Shown: positions 25,896 to 33,852 of the stretch, piece after piece
Numbering within the stretch: position 1 is the first letter of the stretch
Layout: every line of letters starts with the position of its first letter
Assembly (NCBI GenBank): GCA_038118725.1
Contig: JAYOIK010000005.1
Location: 1 to 64,000, forward strand
Direction of reading: 5' to 3'
Source: JADHLJ01 sp038118725
GTDB taxonomy: Bacteria > Pseudomonadota > Alphaproteobacteria > Thalassobaculales > Thalassobaculaceae
DNA length: 64,000 nt
The notes under the pieces: generated by a model
Database searches by the model: none
Seen by the model: the letters and a program-made list of their open reading frames with translations, nothing else
What the model was told of the DNA's origin: nothing
Made by a program: the position numbers and the translations under genes

Positions 25896-26348
25896 ATGGC
25901 GCGGTGGAACCCGGCCTTGCCCTCGGTCGCCTGGTGTATCCGTGGCTTAGCCGTCCTTATCCTTATCGTCGGGATCTCGCTGGCGAGCGGCCCGTCTCGA
26001 GCTGATGTCGTCGCCGGAACCTGGGGCGCCGTACAGGCGGATGGAGCGCCGAAATGCGGCGGTACCACCGTTCTAGTATTCCATGACGGTCGGTATTTCC
26101 GGGTCCTGCCCAATGTCGGCTCGACCGGTGGCAATAACCAGTTGATCCTGTCGCGCTCGACCTACGCGCTGAGCGGTGACCGGTTGACCGTGGCGCCGGC
26201 CTTGTCCTTCACCAATCCCGAGCCTCGTCGCCGGTTTCTGGTGCAGCGGATCGGCGAGCCCGCCTTGGTCCTTCAGGGCAAGGAGCGCGTGACCTTCAAG
26301 CCTTGTCCCCCCATCGATCCGGCAAGTCTTGACGATGTCGTGAAGTGA
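25896..26348 (+). CDS. Secreted protein of unknown function
   Basis: This 150-aa protein has an N-terminal hydrophobic segment (GLAVLILIVGISLASGPSRA) consistent with a Sec signal peptide cleaved after ADA- or SRA-like residues near position 36. The mature part is about 110 residues, predicted beta-rich, with GTWGAVQADGAPKCGGTTVL and two Cys residues (one near the start, one in FKPCPPIDP) that could form a disulfide. I do not recognise the family. The gene starts 24 bases after hemH without a clear ribosome site and is convergent with an MFS gene. Confidence 0.6.
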   Translation: MARWNPALPSVAWCIRGLAVLILIVGISLASGPSRADVVAGTWGAVQADGAPKCGGTTVLVFHDGRYFRVLPNVGSTGGNNQLILSRSTYALSGDRLTVAPALSFTNPEPRRRFLVQRIGEPALVLQGKERVTFKPCPPIDPASLDDVVK

Positions 26349-26377
26349 TGCGCCGTGTCGTCGTGGAGCGATGGCGC

Positions 26378-27619
26378 TTACAAGCGCCTGAGGCTCGGCA
26401 CCGCGATGGCGACCACCACGGCAAGCGTGATCAGCATGGTGCCGTTGAAGGCGAAGGCGGCGGTGAGGCTGAAGGCGCCGATTAGCAGGCCCATCTCCAT
26501 CTGTCCCACCGGCGAGATTCCGATGGCCAGTGACCAGGCGCCCATCGCCCGACCACGCAGCGCGTTCGGAACGCTGAGCTGGAGCATCGATTGGGTCAGG
26601 ATATCCGAGGCCGTCGCCATGCCCGAGACCACGAACAGAGCCGCCATCGCGAGGCCGAAATTGTACGAGAGCGAGACCCCGATCATGGCGAATCCGAAGA
26701 TCGCGATCACGCCGAGATAGGCGCGTCCCGGTCGGGCCAGCCAAGCGAAGCCGAGGGTTAGAATAAGGCTCGCCGCGACACCGCCCGCCGCGCGAGAGGC
26801 TTGAAGCTGACCGAGGCCGACGGCCCCGACATTGAAACGATCCTCCGCCAGTTCCGGCAAACCGGATTGGAAGGAGAAGCCGAACAACTCCACCGACGCT
26901 GTCAGCAAGACCAGCATCAGCAGGATGCGGTTGCGGCGCAACTCCCCGAGATACTCCGCCAGGTTACGCCGGATCGGGGCTCTGTCCGCCGGCGCCACCG
27001 AGGCGCGACCGGGGCTTTCCAGCGTCGTGACCAGAAACCAGGAAAGCGCGTGCCCGGCGGCCAGGGCGAGGAACGCCGCCGACGCGCCCGCGACCTCCAT
27101 GACCGTCCCGGCGGCGAGGGAGCCCATGAGCTGACCGGACCTAAGTCCCAAATTCAAGGTTCCGAGAGCGGTGACGATCGCCTTGCCGCCGATCAGGTCA
27201 TAGGCATAGCTGACCCGCACCGGTTGATGCATGGCCCGCAGCGCGCCGAGAACGGCGCTTGCCGAGATGATCATCCAAAGCGCGTCGAACCCGGCGGCAA
27301 GCGCGGCGGCAACGGCGACCTGGGCGGCGATGAAACCGAGCTCGAGAAACTTGAGCATGCGTCGGCGGTCCATCCAATCGGCCACCGCCCCGGACAATGT
27401 GCCGGCAATGAATAACGGCATGTAATAGGCCGCCAGCGAGGTCGCGACCCATTCCGATGAACCGGTCAGGCGGTAAACCAGCAGGCCGAGGATCACCTGC
27501 TCCCCGGCCATGCCGGCGGCGCTGAAGATCTGCGCCGTCCAAAGCCGGCGGAAATCCACTTCCTGGCCGAGCGGTCCGGCCTTGACGGCGCCGACGAGAC
27601 GAGAGAGAGGCGAGGGCAT
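26378..27619 (-). CDS. MFS transporter (MFS_3/EntS-like)
   Basis: This predicted inner-membrane major-facilitator exporter (413 aa) has twelve hydrophobic helices. The N-terminus VDFRRLWTAQIFSAAGMAGE and GLLVYRLTGSSEWVATSLAA resemble the MFS_3 (EntS-like) group. The canonical loop 2-3 motif is present as SGAVADWMDRRRMLKFLELG. ATG 27619 is preferred; a TTG at 27634 would add five residues, and neither has a strong ribosome site. Neighbours give no clue to substrate. EntS-like proteins export siderophores or drugs, but no siderophore gene is nearby. Confidence 0.88.
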   Translation of the reverse strand: MPSPLSRLVGAVKAGPLGQEVDFRRLWTAQIFSAAGMAGEQVILGLLVYRLTGSSEWVATSLAAYYMPLFIAGTLSGAVADWMDRRRMLKFLELGFIAAQVAVAAALAAGFDALWMIISASAVLGALRAMHQPVRVSYAYDLIGGKAIVTALGTLNLGLRSGQLMGSLAAGTVMEVAGASAAFLALAAGHALSWFLVTTLESPGRASVAPADRAPIRRNLAEYLGELRRNRILLMLVLLTASVELFGFSFQSGLPELAEDRFNVGAVGLGQLQASRAAGGVAASLILTLGFAWLARPGRAYLGVIAIFGFAMIGVSLSYNFGLAMAALFVVSGMATASDILTQSMLQLSVPNALRGRAMGAWSLAIGISPVGQMEMGLLIGAFSLTAAFAFNGTMLITLAVVVAIAVPSLRRL

Positions 27620-27779
27620 GGGCTGGGTTTCCAAACGCGGGCGGCTATGAAACAGGCCGACGCGACTGATCTAACTACCATGCGGGGCCAGGAAATCGAT
27701 GCGAAATTCCGGCGAGGGAAATCTTCAAGACCGCGCGAGCGACTTGCGCGAACCCCCGGTGATGCTCATATGATTCGGA

Positions 27780-28568
27780 ATGCGCGGACCGGGACAACGA
27801 ACTGACCAGCGGCGACCCTTGCGATCCAGGATTCGCCGGGGTGTCTTCGTCATATTGGCGATCATGTTCCTGCCGCTGACGATAAGCTATGGAATACGAA
27901 CGGCGGAGGGGGCCTTGCATTGGAGTGAGGCGCGGCGCGACAGCAGCCGCCAGGCGCCGGATCCGGCCAAGGAGTTTCAGCCGGTGGTTCAGGTCTATGC
28001 GGGCCGGGCCTGGGGCTGGCGCGGGGCCTTCGGGGTGCATACATGGATCGCCACCAAGCGGCGCGGCGCGGACCACTATGTCCGACGCGAGGTGATCGGC
28101 TGGGGCGTGCGCTACGGCAACGAGGCGGTCCGGGTCGGGCGCGGGGTGCCGGATGCCTATTGGTTCGGCTCCAGGCCAGAGCTGCTGGCGGATATGCGCG
28201 GTCCCGAGGTCGAGGCCTTGATCGACCAGATCGAGGCGGCGAGCGCGAAATATCCCTACAACGATCGTTATACGGTTTGGCCCGGGCCGAATAGCAATAC
28301 TTTCACCGCCTTTGTCGCGCGCCAGGTTCCGGCGTTGCGGATCGACCTGCCGCCGACCGCGATCGGCAAGGATTATCTACCGCCGACCCGCCCGGTGGCG
28401 ATGAGCCCGAGCGGTACCGGCGTGCAGCTCTCGGCCATCGGCCTCGCCGGCGTAATGGTGGCGCTGGAGGAGGGGGTGGAGATCAATCTCCTGGGTCTGA
28501 CTTTCGGTGTCGACCTGAACCCACCGGCGCTGAAACTGCCGGGCATCGGGCGGATCGGGAGCCAATGA
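27780..28568 (+). CDS. DUF3750 domain-containing protein
   Basis: This 262-aa protein matches DUF3750, an uncharacterised proteobacterial family. A basic N-terminus (RSRIRRG) is followed by one membrane helix (VFVILAIMFLPLTISYGI, about residues 22-40), so the rest is probably periplasmic. The domain contains VYAGRAWGWRGAFGVHTWIA, DAYWFGSRPELLADMRGPEV, and YPYNDRYTVWPGPNSNTFTA. The His, Asn and Thr residues of these motifs suggest an enzyme, perhaps a hydrolase or peptidase-like fold, but this is speculation. Its last 4 bases overlap the methyltransferase gene (ATGA), so the two are co-translated. Confidence 0.85.
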   Translation: MRGPGQRTDQRRPLRSRIRRGVFVILAIMFLPLTISYGIRTAEGALHWSEARRDSSRQAPDPAKEFQPVVQVYAGRAWGWRGAFGVHTWIATKRRGADHYVRREVIGWGVRYGNEAVRVGRGVPDAYWFGSRPELLADMRGPEVEALIDQIEAASAKYPYNDRYTVWPGPNSNTFTAFVARQVPALRIDLPPTAIGKDYLPPTRPVAMSPSGTGVQLSAIGLAGVMVALEEGVEINLLGLTFGVDLNPPALKLPGIGRIGSQ

Positions 28569-29296
28569 ACCAGAGCTGGAGCGAGGCGGATACCGCGGTT
28601 TTCCTCGATCGCGGCAAATATTACGTGCCGGAGCGGGAGATCCAGATCCAAGTGATCTCGAGCTTGCTGGGTAGTCAGCCGGCATCGATGCGCATTGTCG
28701 AGCTTTGCCCCGGCGAGGGATGGTTGACCCAGGCGCTGTTGGAGCGTTTCCCCGAGGCCACGGTCCTGGCCTTGGATGGCTCGCCCGCGATGCTGGATAG
28801 CACTCGCGCCGCCGCCGGGTCGCATGCCGTGAGGCTGGAGACCCGGGCTTTTGATCTGCTGGCCGAGTGTTGGCGCGATCTCGACGGCGGAAATGTTCAC
28901 GCCGTGGTTAGCTCGCTTGCGGTGCATCATCTTGATGGCGGAGAAAAACAGCGCCTTTTCAATGACATAAACGCAGCCTTGGCGCCCGATGGAATCTTCG
29001 TGCTGGCCGATCTGACCGAGCCGCCGAGTGAGGCCGGGCGTTGCGTCGCCGCCGAGACATGGGACCTGGAGGTTAAGCGCCGGGCCATGGAGATCGATGG
29101 AAATACGAATATTTTCAAGGCCTTCGAGGAAGACGAGTGGAACTACTATCGCCATGTCGCGCCGGGTTCCGACCCGGTCGATAAACCCTCTAGTTTGGTC
29201 GAGCAGGTGACCTGGTTGGGCGAGGCGGGATTCCGTCATGTCGACGTGCATTGGATGAAGGCGGGGCACGCTATCATGAGCGGCCGCAAGGTCTAG
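28565..29296 (+). CDS. Class I SAM-dependent methyltransferase
   Basis: This is a predicted methyltransferase of 243 aa. Motif I is the unusual VELCPGEGWLTQALLERFP, motif II is TVLALDGSPAMLD, and the acidic post-motif VVSSLAVHHLDGGEKQRLF is typical of trans-aconitate/UbiE-like class I enzymes. The rest follows the Rossmann-fold pattern, with a C-terminal WLGEAGFRHVDVHWMKAGHA. It overlaps the DUF3750 gene by 4 bases. The acceptor is unknown. Confidence 0.85.
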   Translation: MNQSWSEADTAVFLDRGKYYVPEREIQIQVISSLLGSQPASMRIVELCPGEGWLTQALLERFPEATVLALDGSPAMLDSTRAAAGSHAVRLETRAFDLLAECWRDLDGGNVHAVVSSLAVHHLDGGEKQRLFNDINAALAPDGIFVLADLTEPPSEAGRCVAAETWDLEVKRRAMEIDGNTNIFKAFEEDEWNYYRHVAPGSDPVDKPSSLVEQVTWLGEAGFRHVDVHWMKAGHAIMSGRKV

Positions 29297-29323
29297 TCCA
29301 TACCGGACAAGGTCGCCGGATTG

Positions 29324-29337
29324 TGCATTATAATGCA
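29324..29337. repeat. Perfect 14-bp AT-rich palindrome between convergent genes
   Basis: TGCATTATAATGCA is a perfect palindrome, followed by TATATTTTTGG. It lies 28 bases after the methyltransferase stop and 43 bases before the VOC gene stop. Its stem is too AT-rich for a strong terminator, although a T-run follows on the plus strand. Confidence 0.6.
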
Positions 29338-29379
29338 TATATTTTTGGTGATTTTTGACGCCGGATCGTGGTTTGCCGG

Positions 29380-29799
29380 CTAAATCCCCTTTAACTCGAC
29401 GCCGTTTCCCTCCGGATCGGTGAGGTAGATCGACGGACCGTCGCCCTCGGCCCCGAAGCGGGTGACCACCTCGCCGGACTCGATTCCGCGGGCCGAGAGA
29501 TAGGCGCGAATCGCCTGGGGATCGAAATCGCGTATCTTGAGCGCGATGTGATCGACATTCCGGCCTCCCGATGCCAGATCGGGTCCTGGCCCGGCGCCAC
29601 CGGCCTGTCCAAGTTTGCCGTCCAGGGTTATCAGATCGATCATCGAGCCACCGGCGTCGAGATGGTAGAGCCCGAGCGGCTCGTTATGCTTGGCGAGGTG
29701 GCAACCGAGAATGTCGCGATAGAAACCCAGCATCGCGTTGATGTCGCGAACCCGGAGCACAATGTGATCCAGCCCCGCCAATTCGAGTGGGTTTTTCAT
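29380..29799 (-). CDS. VOC family protein (glyoxalase/bleomycin-resistance fold)
   Basis: This small metalloprotein (139 aa) of the vicinal-oxygen-chelate superfamily has two beta-alpha-beta-beta-beta modules. The first is GLDHIVLRVRDINAMLGFYR with the metal His; then come YHLDAGGSMIDLITLDG, NVDHIALKIRDFDPQAIRAY with the second His, and YLTDPEGNGVELKG with the metal Glu near the C-terminus. The metal ligands are intact, so it is probably an enzyme (lyase, dioxygenase or thiol transferase) rather than a binding protein. GGGAG precedes ATG 29799. It is monocistronic. Confidence 0.9.
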   Translation of the reverse strand: MKNPLELAGLDHIVLRVRDINAMLGFYRDILGCHLAKHNEPLGLYHLDAGGSMIDLITLDGKLGQAGGAGPGPDLASGGRNVDHIALKIRDFDPQAIRAYLSARGIESGEVVTRFGAEGDGPSIYLTDPEGNGVELKGI

Positions 29800-29888
29800 C
29801 GCCGTCTCCCTCGTGGTCGAGCTTGTCGATCGCGGTTACGGTAGCAGGATGCTGGTCTGCTCGGCTAGCATGAGCGGGGGAGTGAATC

Positions 29889-30719
29889 ATGGCAACGCTA
29901 CGCGAGATAACCGAGAGCGAGGCGACGGGGGAGATCGCGCGGATCTATGAAGAGATCCGCGAGGCCTATGCCGCGCCCTATGTTTCATCACTGTTCCGCC
30001 ACTTGGCGACCTATCCGGGATTGCTGGAATGGGCCTGGGGTTTCACCCGTCCGGCCTTTGTTTCGGGCTTGATCCAGCATACCGGCTGGGACCATGTCGA
30101 TGTTTCGGCGCTACCCGCCCTACCTCCGCTTTCCCGAGATGATCTGCGCGCGCTTGGGGTGACCGGCGCCGACGAGGGGGTGATCCGCGATGTGTGCCGT
30201 ACCTTCACGCGGGTTAGCCCGATCAATCTGGTGTTCGCCGGATGCCTTGCCCGGGTTCTGCGAGACGAAGCCGGTATGATGGCCAGTGTCGCCGCTCCCT
30301 CGTCGCGTCCTCTTCCAGAGGATCTGCCTCAGTTGCCGAGCATGGTGCCTTGGGAGGAACTCGGCCTGGAGCGCCGCGCGGTTGTCGACGTTTTCGAGAC
30401 CGAGTTGGCCGGCGAGGCCTTTGTCCCCGGGCTCTACCGGATCCTCGCGCATTGGCCCGGTTATCTCGCGCGGGTGGCCGTGGTCCTGGGGCCTAGCCTG
30501 TCCGACCCCCGGGTTCTGGCGACATGCGAGGAGATCGCCGACCGAGTCGTGGACACGGCGCCCGAGATTCTCGCCACGCTCTCGGTGCCCGAGAGACCGG
30601 CGCCGATCGATGCCCGCGAAAGTGAACTCGTGCTCTCCGCGATCAAGACCTATCGCGGCACCAGCCCGCAGATGGTCGGTTTCGGCACAATGTTGCTGAA
30701 CGCCCTTCCCGCCGAATGA
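29889..30719 (+). CDS. DehI-like (halocarboxylic acid dehalogenase) family protein
   Basis: This all-helical 276-aa protein resembles the DehI family of non-stereospecific 2-haloacid dehalogenases. These proteins consist of two similar halves, each starting with a segment like IYEEIREAYAAPYVSSLFRH (residues about 19-38), repeated at VVDVFETELAGEAFVPGLYR. PGLLEWAWGFTRPAF is another typical motif. I cannot confirm the catalytic Asp and Asn residues without an alignment, and many homologues are annotated only by family. GGGGAG lies before ATG 29889. Activity on halogenated acids is possible but not shown. Confidence 0.68.
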   Translation: MATLREITESEATGEIARIYEEIREAYAAPYVSSLFRHLATYPGLLEWAWGFTRPAFVSGLIQHTGWDHVDVSALPALPPLSRDDLRALGVTGADEGVIRDVCRTFTRVSPINLVFAGCLARVLRDEAGMMASVAAPSSRPLPEDLPQLPSMVPWEELGLERRAVVDVFETELAGEAFVPGLYRILAHWPGYLARVAVVLGPSLSDPRVLATCEEIADRVVDTAPEILATLSVPERPAPIDARESELVLSAIKTYRGTSPQMVGFGTMLLNALPAE

Positions 30720-30729
30720 GGCCGAGAGC

Positions 30730-31245
30730 TTGACGGCATCCGAGCATCGAGACGCGCCTTACCGCGCGGATTGCGATCGTTGCTTCGGGTTGTGTTGCAT
30801 CGTCATGGCGCATCTCCCAAGTAACGGGTTTCCCGAGGAAAAACCGGCGAATAGCCGCTGTCGAAACCTGACCCGGGAAAACCGATGCGCCGTTTTCGCT
30901 ACTCTGGAGAGCGAAGGATACAAGGTTTGCCGCGCTTATGATTGTTTCGGCGCGGGGCCGATGGTATCGGCATGGATCGAGGCGGATGGCGCCGGCCCGC
31001 CCACGCCGAGGCGATTGGAGGAGTTCCGCGTCCTGTCGCGGTTGCGGCTCCTGGCGGTAGCCGCCCGGGAAAGAGGGCTCGGGAAAGACCGCGGGATGGC
31101 GCGTGTTTTCGAGGCGCTGGATGCGGTTGGCGCTCGATATCGCCGGGCTTCGGATTTGTCCGTGGATCCAATGACGCGTGATATTCTGCGCGAGAACGAA
31201 AGTTGGATCGCGGAAGTTCTGTTTGGATTGGCGGAACGGGACTGA
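30730..31245 (+). CDS. Cys-rich protein with CDRCFGLCC/DCFGAG motif
   Basis: This 171-aa protein has an N-terminal cysteine cluster: CDRCFGLCC, then CRNLTRENRCAVF and VCRAYDCFGAG. The same pattern occurs at the N-terminus of some pentapeptide-repeat proteins, but no pentapeptide repeats follow here. Eight Cys within about 70 residues suggest a metal or iron-sulfur site. The C-terminal 90 residues are helical and charged. TTG 30730 is the only plausible start retaining the cluster; it lies 11 bases after the DehI-like stop, so co-transcription is likely. A stem-loop (CGAATCGT/ACGATTCG, 31258-31284) lies just after the stop. Function unknown. Confidence 0.7.
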   Translation: MTASEHRDAPYRADCDRCFGLCCIVMAHLPSNGFPEEKPANSRCRNLTRENRCAVFATLESEGYKVCRAYDCFGAGPMVSAWIEADGAGPPTPRRLEEFRVLSRLRLLAVAARERGLGKDRGMARVFEALDAVGARYRRASDLSVDPMTRDILRENESWIAEVLFGLAERD

Positions 31246-31741
31246 TGAGATTGTCCACGAATCGTTGGGATCCCGGACGATTCGCGGCTGTCCCGAGGAA
31301 GACGAACCGTGGGCGAGTTCGTGATTTGAACAATTGACAGGGTTTTCGAACAACCTTGGGATCCTTGGATCGCGGTAGACGGTTTGCGAGGATCAATGTC
31401 GTTTTTCTGGATGTAGAATCATGATTTCATGGAATAAATAGGCTTCTGAATTTCTGGTTTTGGCGATTGCCCCAAGAATTTTAGTCTTTGCCTTTTAAGC
31501 GTCTCAATAACTACTTTTTATCAAGACAAAATAGAATGTAAGATGCGTGCATTCCACAGATGTTTCGAAATCAATTTTGAAAAATAAGTACAATCTTTAC
31601 GATTGCGAAAAAAATGAATTGTATAGGGATAAGTGTGCGCTGGCGAATTCGCTCATGTAGAGCCCCAAAGCGCTCTAAGTCTTTGCAAATCTCAAGAGAT
31701 TACGGTATAGCCTTTAAAAAATCATTGAAGGGCGTTGAAAA
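31246..31741. other. 496-base intergenic region with an AT-rich core
   Basis: The first part (to about 31390) has normal GC content and a perfect 8-bp stem-loop at 31258-31284. From about 31390 to 31740 the sequence is strikingly AT-rich compared with its neighbours, with poly-A and poly-T runs. I see no open frame with a ribosome site. The right end contains the predicted promoter of the ribbon-helix-helix pair. A small RNA or a protein-binding AT-rich tract is possible. Confidence 0.55.
31683..31711 (+). promoter_or_regulatory. Predicted promoter with embedded palindrome for the RHH pair
   Basis: TTGCAA (31683-31688) and TATAGC (31706-31711) are separated by 17 bases, a sigma-70-like arrangement. 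Within the spacer is the dyad AATCTC-AA-GAGATT (31688-31701), perfect in both 6-base arms. AAGGG (31728-31732) then precedes the ATG at 31742 by 9 bases. Ribbon-helix-helix proteins often repress their own promoters through such short dyads. Confidence 0.5.
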
Positions 31742-31978
31742 ATGACTCGAACGGTTCGCAACGTCGAAATTTCCGGGCACCGAACCAGTTTTCGTTTGGA
31801 AGAGCCGTTCTGGCGCGCCGCGGCCGCTTGCGCCCAGGAGCGCGGGATGACCATCGGCCAGCTCTTCACGGATGTTGTCGAGGAATGTCGGGATCATAAG
31901 GCGACCATGTCGTCGATGGTTCGGACTTATCTGATTTGCCATTTTCGAGACCGCGTGGTCGGTGGGAGGGCCAATTGA
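31742..31978 (+). CDS. Small ribbon-helix-helix protein (RHH_4-like), first of a tandem pair
   Basis: This 78-aa protein resembles RHH_4 ribbon-helix-helix proteins. The beta-strand is in VEISGHRTSFRLEEPFWRAA, helix A runs through AACAQERG, and helix B is TIGQLFTDVVEECRD, ending with SSMVRTYLICHFRDRV. RHH proteins dimerise through the strand and contact DNA with its side chains. It is encoded just after a promoter with a palindrome and an unusual AT-rich region. Its TGA overlaps the TTG start of the second RHH gene, implying production in a fixed ratio. No toxin gene is adjacent. Confidence 0.82.
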   Translation: MTRTVRNVEISGHRTSFRLEEPFWRAAAACAQERGMTIGQLFTDVVEECRDHKATMSSMVRTYLICHFRDRVVGGRAN

Positions 31979-32226
31979 GCGTTAGGGTCGCAACCGAGCA
32001 GGTTCGCCGTAACCTGGAAATCGCCAAACGTCGGACGTCTTTCGCCTTGGAGGCCGGGGTCTGGGATGCCTTGGTGGATATCTGCCGCATGGAAGGCGTC
32101 AGCGTTGATGAACTCTGCGAACAAATTGTCGCGGAGTCCAAGGACGTGAGCATGGCCTCGGCCATTCGCACCTATGCCCTGGAGTATTTCATGGACCGCG
32201 CCGGCGAGGACCAGCGGGTTGCCTAG
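31975..32226 (+). CDS. Small ribbon-helix-helix protein, second of a tandem pair
   Basis: This 83-aa protein is a paralogue of the preceding one. The shared pattern is RRTSFALEAGVWDALVDICR aligned with HRTSFRLEEPFWRAAAACAQ, then a helix-turn-helix-like SVDELCEQIVAES, and a near-identical tail (ASAIRTYALEYFMDR against SSMVRTYLICHFRDR). The start is TTG 31975, sharing TTGA with the previous stop. GGAGGG (31965-31970) lies 4 bases upstream, and no ATG is available. It has a longer N-terminal arm (SVRVATEQVRRNLEIAK). The 3' end overlaps the convergent methyltransferase gene within a CTAG. Confidence 0.8.
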   Translation: MSVRVATEQVRRNLEIAKRRTSFALEAGVWDALVDICRMEGVSVDELCEQIVAESKDVSMASAIRTYALEYFMDRAGEDQRVA

Positions 32227-33011
32227 ACCGGCTTTCTGGCCAAGACCGCGAAATCCCGCGGTCCGTACAACATCAAGGTCGCGTGCCGGGGCAGGTTGGC
32301 TTTCGCCGCGACTTGTTCATATTCCGGTTCGGGGTGCAGCCGCGCCACCCGAATATCGCTGAAACTGGCATGTTCCACCATTAGAGTAAGAAGTTCCGGC
32401 GCCAGGGGCTTCAGATGCGTCGGATCAATGTGGAATTTCCACGCGCCCACCCGAAGGTTTTCCGGGTTCGGTGTTTCTAGGATCAATCTTCCCCCGGGTT
32501 TCAGCACCCGCGCCGCATGGGTCAGGAGCAAAACCTGAGCCGAGAAGTCGAAATGCTCGATGACATGCAGCGCGATGACGACATCAAGTGAGCCATCCGG
32601 GCGATCGGCTAGAAACTCGAGGATATCGGCGATCACCACCTCCTGGCCGGCGATGTCGGCGCCGCGCGTCTGTTCCGCGTTTGAATCGACCCCGATCGCC
32701 CGAATGCCGGCCCCGGCGAGAGCCGATAGGAGCTCACCCCGGCCACATCCCAGATCCGCGACCTTGAAGTCCGCCCAAGCCGCCTCCGCAAGAGCCGCGC
32801 GATAGCCGGCGATCTCGGTGGCGTAGGGTTGAACCCGCGCGCGAACCGACGCTTCGTCACCGCGATACCGGTCTTCCAACAGGCGATAGAACGCCGGGTC
32901 GACCCGAGTTGTCGATGAACGGCCGCGATTGAGATCCGCGACCTCTTCCTCCAGCGCCCGAAGTCGCGCCTCCAGCGCCTGGATCCGGGCCGCGTCCGAA
33001 ACATCCGACAT
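32223..33011 (-). CDS. Class I SAM-dependent methyltransferase with N-terminal coiled coil
   Basis: This 262-aa predicted methyltransferase begins with a heptad-rich stretch (RIQALEARLRALEEEVADLN, residues about 8-28), likely a coiled coil for dimerisation. Motif I follows as VADLGCGRGELLSALAGAGI, then IGVDSNAEQ, and DVVIALHVIEHFDF as motif IV. LKPGGRLILETPNPENL and the WKFHIDPTHLKPL segment are typical of methyltransferases near polysaccharide genes, but none are nearby here. ATG 33011 has GGAAAGG 7 bases upstream; the frame is open to 33218. The stop shares CTAG with the convergent RHH gene. Confidence 0.9.
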   Translation of the reverse strand: MSDVSDAARIQALEARLRALEEEVADLNRGRSSTTRVDPAFYRLLEDRYRGDEASVRARVQPYATEIAGYRAALAEAAWADFKVADLGCGRGELLSALAGAGIRAIGVDSNAEQTRGADIAGQEVVIADILEFLADRPDGSLDVVIALHVIEHFDFSAQVLLLTHAARVLKPGGRLILETPNPENLRVGAWKFHIDPTHLKPLAPELLTLMVEHASFSDIRVARLHPEPEYEQVAAKANLPRHATLMLYGPRDFAVLARKPV

Positions 33012-33162
33012 TGTATTGCCTTTCCGAGGCGGCTCGCTCGCGTGGTCGTGATGACCGGGATCCAAGCAACTAGTGTCGAGAGATCGGGTCCGGTCAATAC
33101 TCTCATTGTCGAATATCGGTGAAAACACCGCCAGAACGTGGCTAGCGCAAGGAGATTTCAGC

Positions 33163-33825
33163 ATGACTCTCTTCAACACCATCGCAAGGTCCGCGGTCGC
33201 GGCCGGCTTGCTCGCCATGGTTGGCGGCGGAACCGCGCCCGCGATCGCGGGTGATCAACCCATGGGCTTTTTCGTGACCAGTGTCGGAATGGGCGACGGC
33301 GCCAATCTAGGCGGTCTTGAAGGCGCCGATGCACACTGCGCCCTGCTGGCCAAGGCCGCCGGGTCCAAGGGCCGGACTTGGCGAGCCTATCTCTTGACAC
33401 AGGTCGAGGGCAAACGGGGAATCTCGGCGCGTGACCGGATTGGCTTGGGCCCCTGGTACAATGCCGCCGGGGAACTGATCGCCAGCGATCTCGACGATTT
33501 GCATATCAGCCCGAACATCGTCATGCGCACCGCGCTGGACGAGAACGGCAATCGGATCAAGGGCCGTGGCGACAAGCCGAACGAGCATGACATCCTCACC
33601 GGCACCAAGGCCGACGGCACCGCCTATTTTCCGTGGGAGAAAGGTGACAAGACCTGTTCGAACTGGACCAGCAATGACAGGGGCAGCGCCACCGTCGGCC
33701 ATCATGACCGGCATGGCGGCGGCAACACCTCGTGGAACGCCGCGCATAACTCCCGGGGTTGCGGCCAGGACAATCTGAGAAGCACCGGCGGCAACGGGTA
33801 CTTTTACTGCTTCGCCGCGGATTGA
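33163..33825 (+). CDS. Secreted lectin-like protein
   Basis: This 220-aa exported protein has a signal peptide (MTLFNTIARSAVAAGLLAMV, cleaved near AIAG-D, residue about 29). The mature domain starts FFVTSVGMGDGANLGGLEGA with DAHC, then GRTWRAYLLTQVEG and RDRIGLGPWYNAAGELIASD, and ends CSNWTSNDRGSATVGHHDRH with a final CGQDNLRSTGGNGYFYCFAA. This resembles secreted C-type-lectin-like/DUF1554-type domains with paired Cys. AAGGAG (33149-33154) is 8 bases before ATG 33163. It is monocistronic and of unknown function, possibly cell-surface or matrix binding. Confidence 0.75.
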   Translation: MTLFNTIARSAVAAGLLAMVGGGTAPAIAGDQPMGFFVTSVGMGDGANLGGLEGADAHCALLAKAAGSKGRTWRAYLLTQVEGKRGISARDRIGLGPWYNAAGELIASDLDDLHISPNIVMRTALDENGNRIKGRGDKPNEHDILTGTKADGTAYFPWEKGDKTCSNWTSNDRGSATVGHHDRHGGGNTSWNAAHNSRGCGQDNLRSTGGNGYFYCFAAD

Positions 33826-33852
33826 CGGCACAATGGTCGCGGATGGTAAGTT

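Noticed and set aside
31742..32226. Toxin-antitoxin module
   Set aside because: Both small genes encode RHH-type proteins, and no toxin-like partner (RelE, PIN, ParE) is adjacent.
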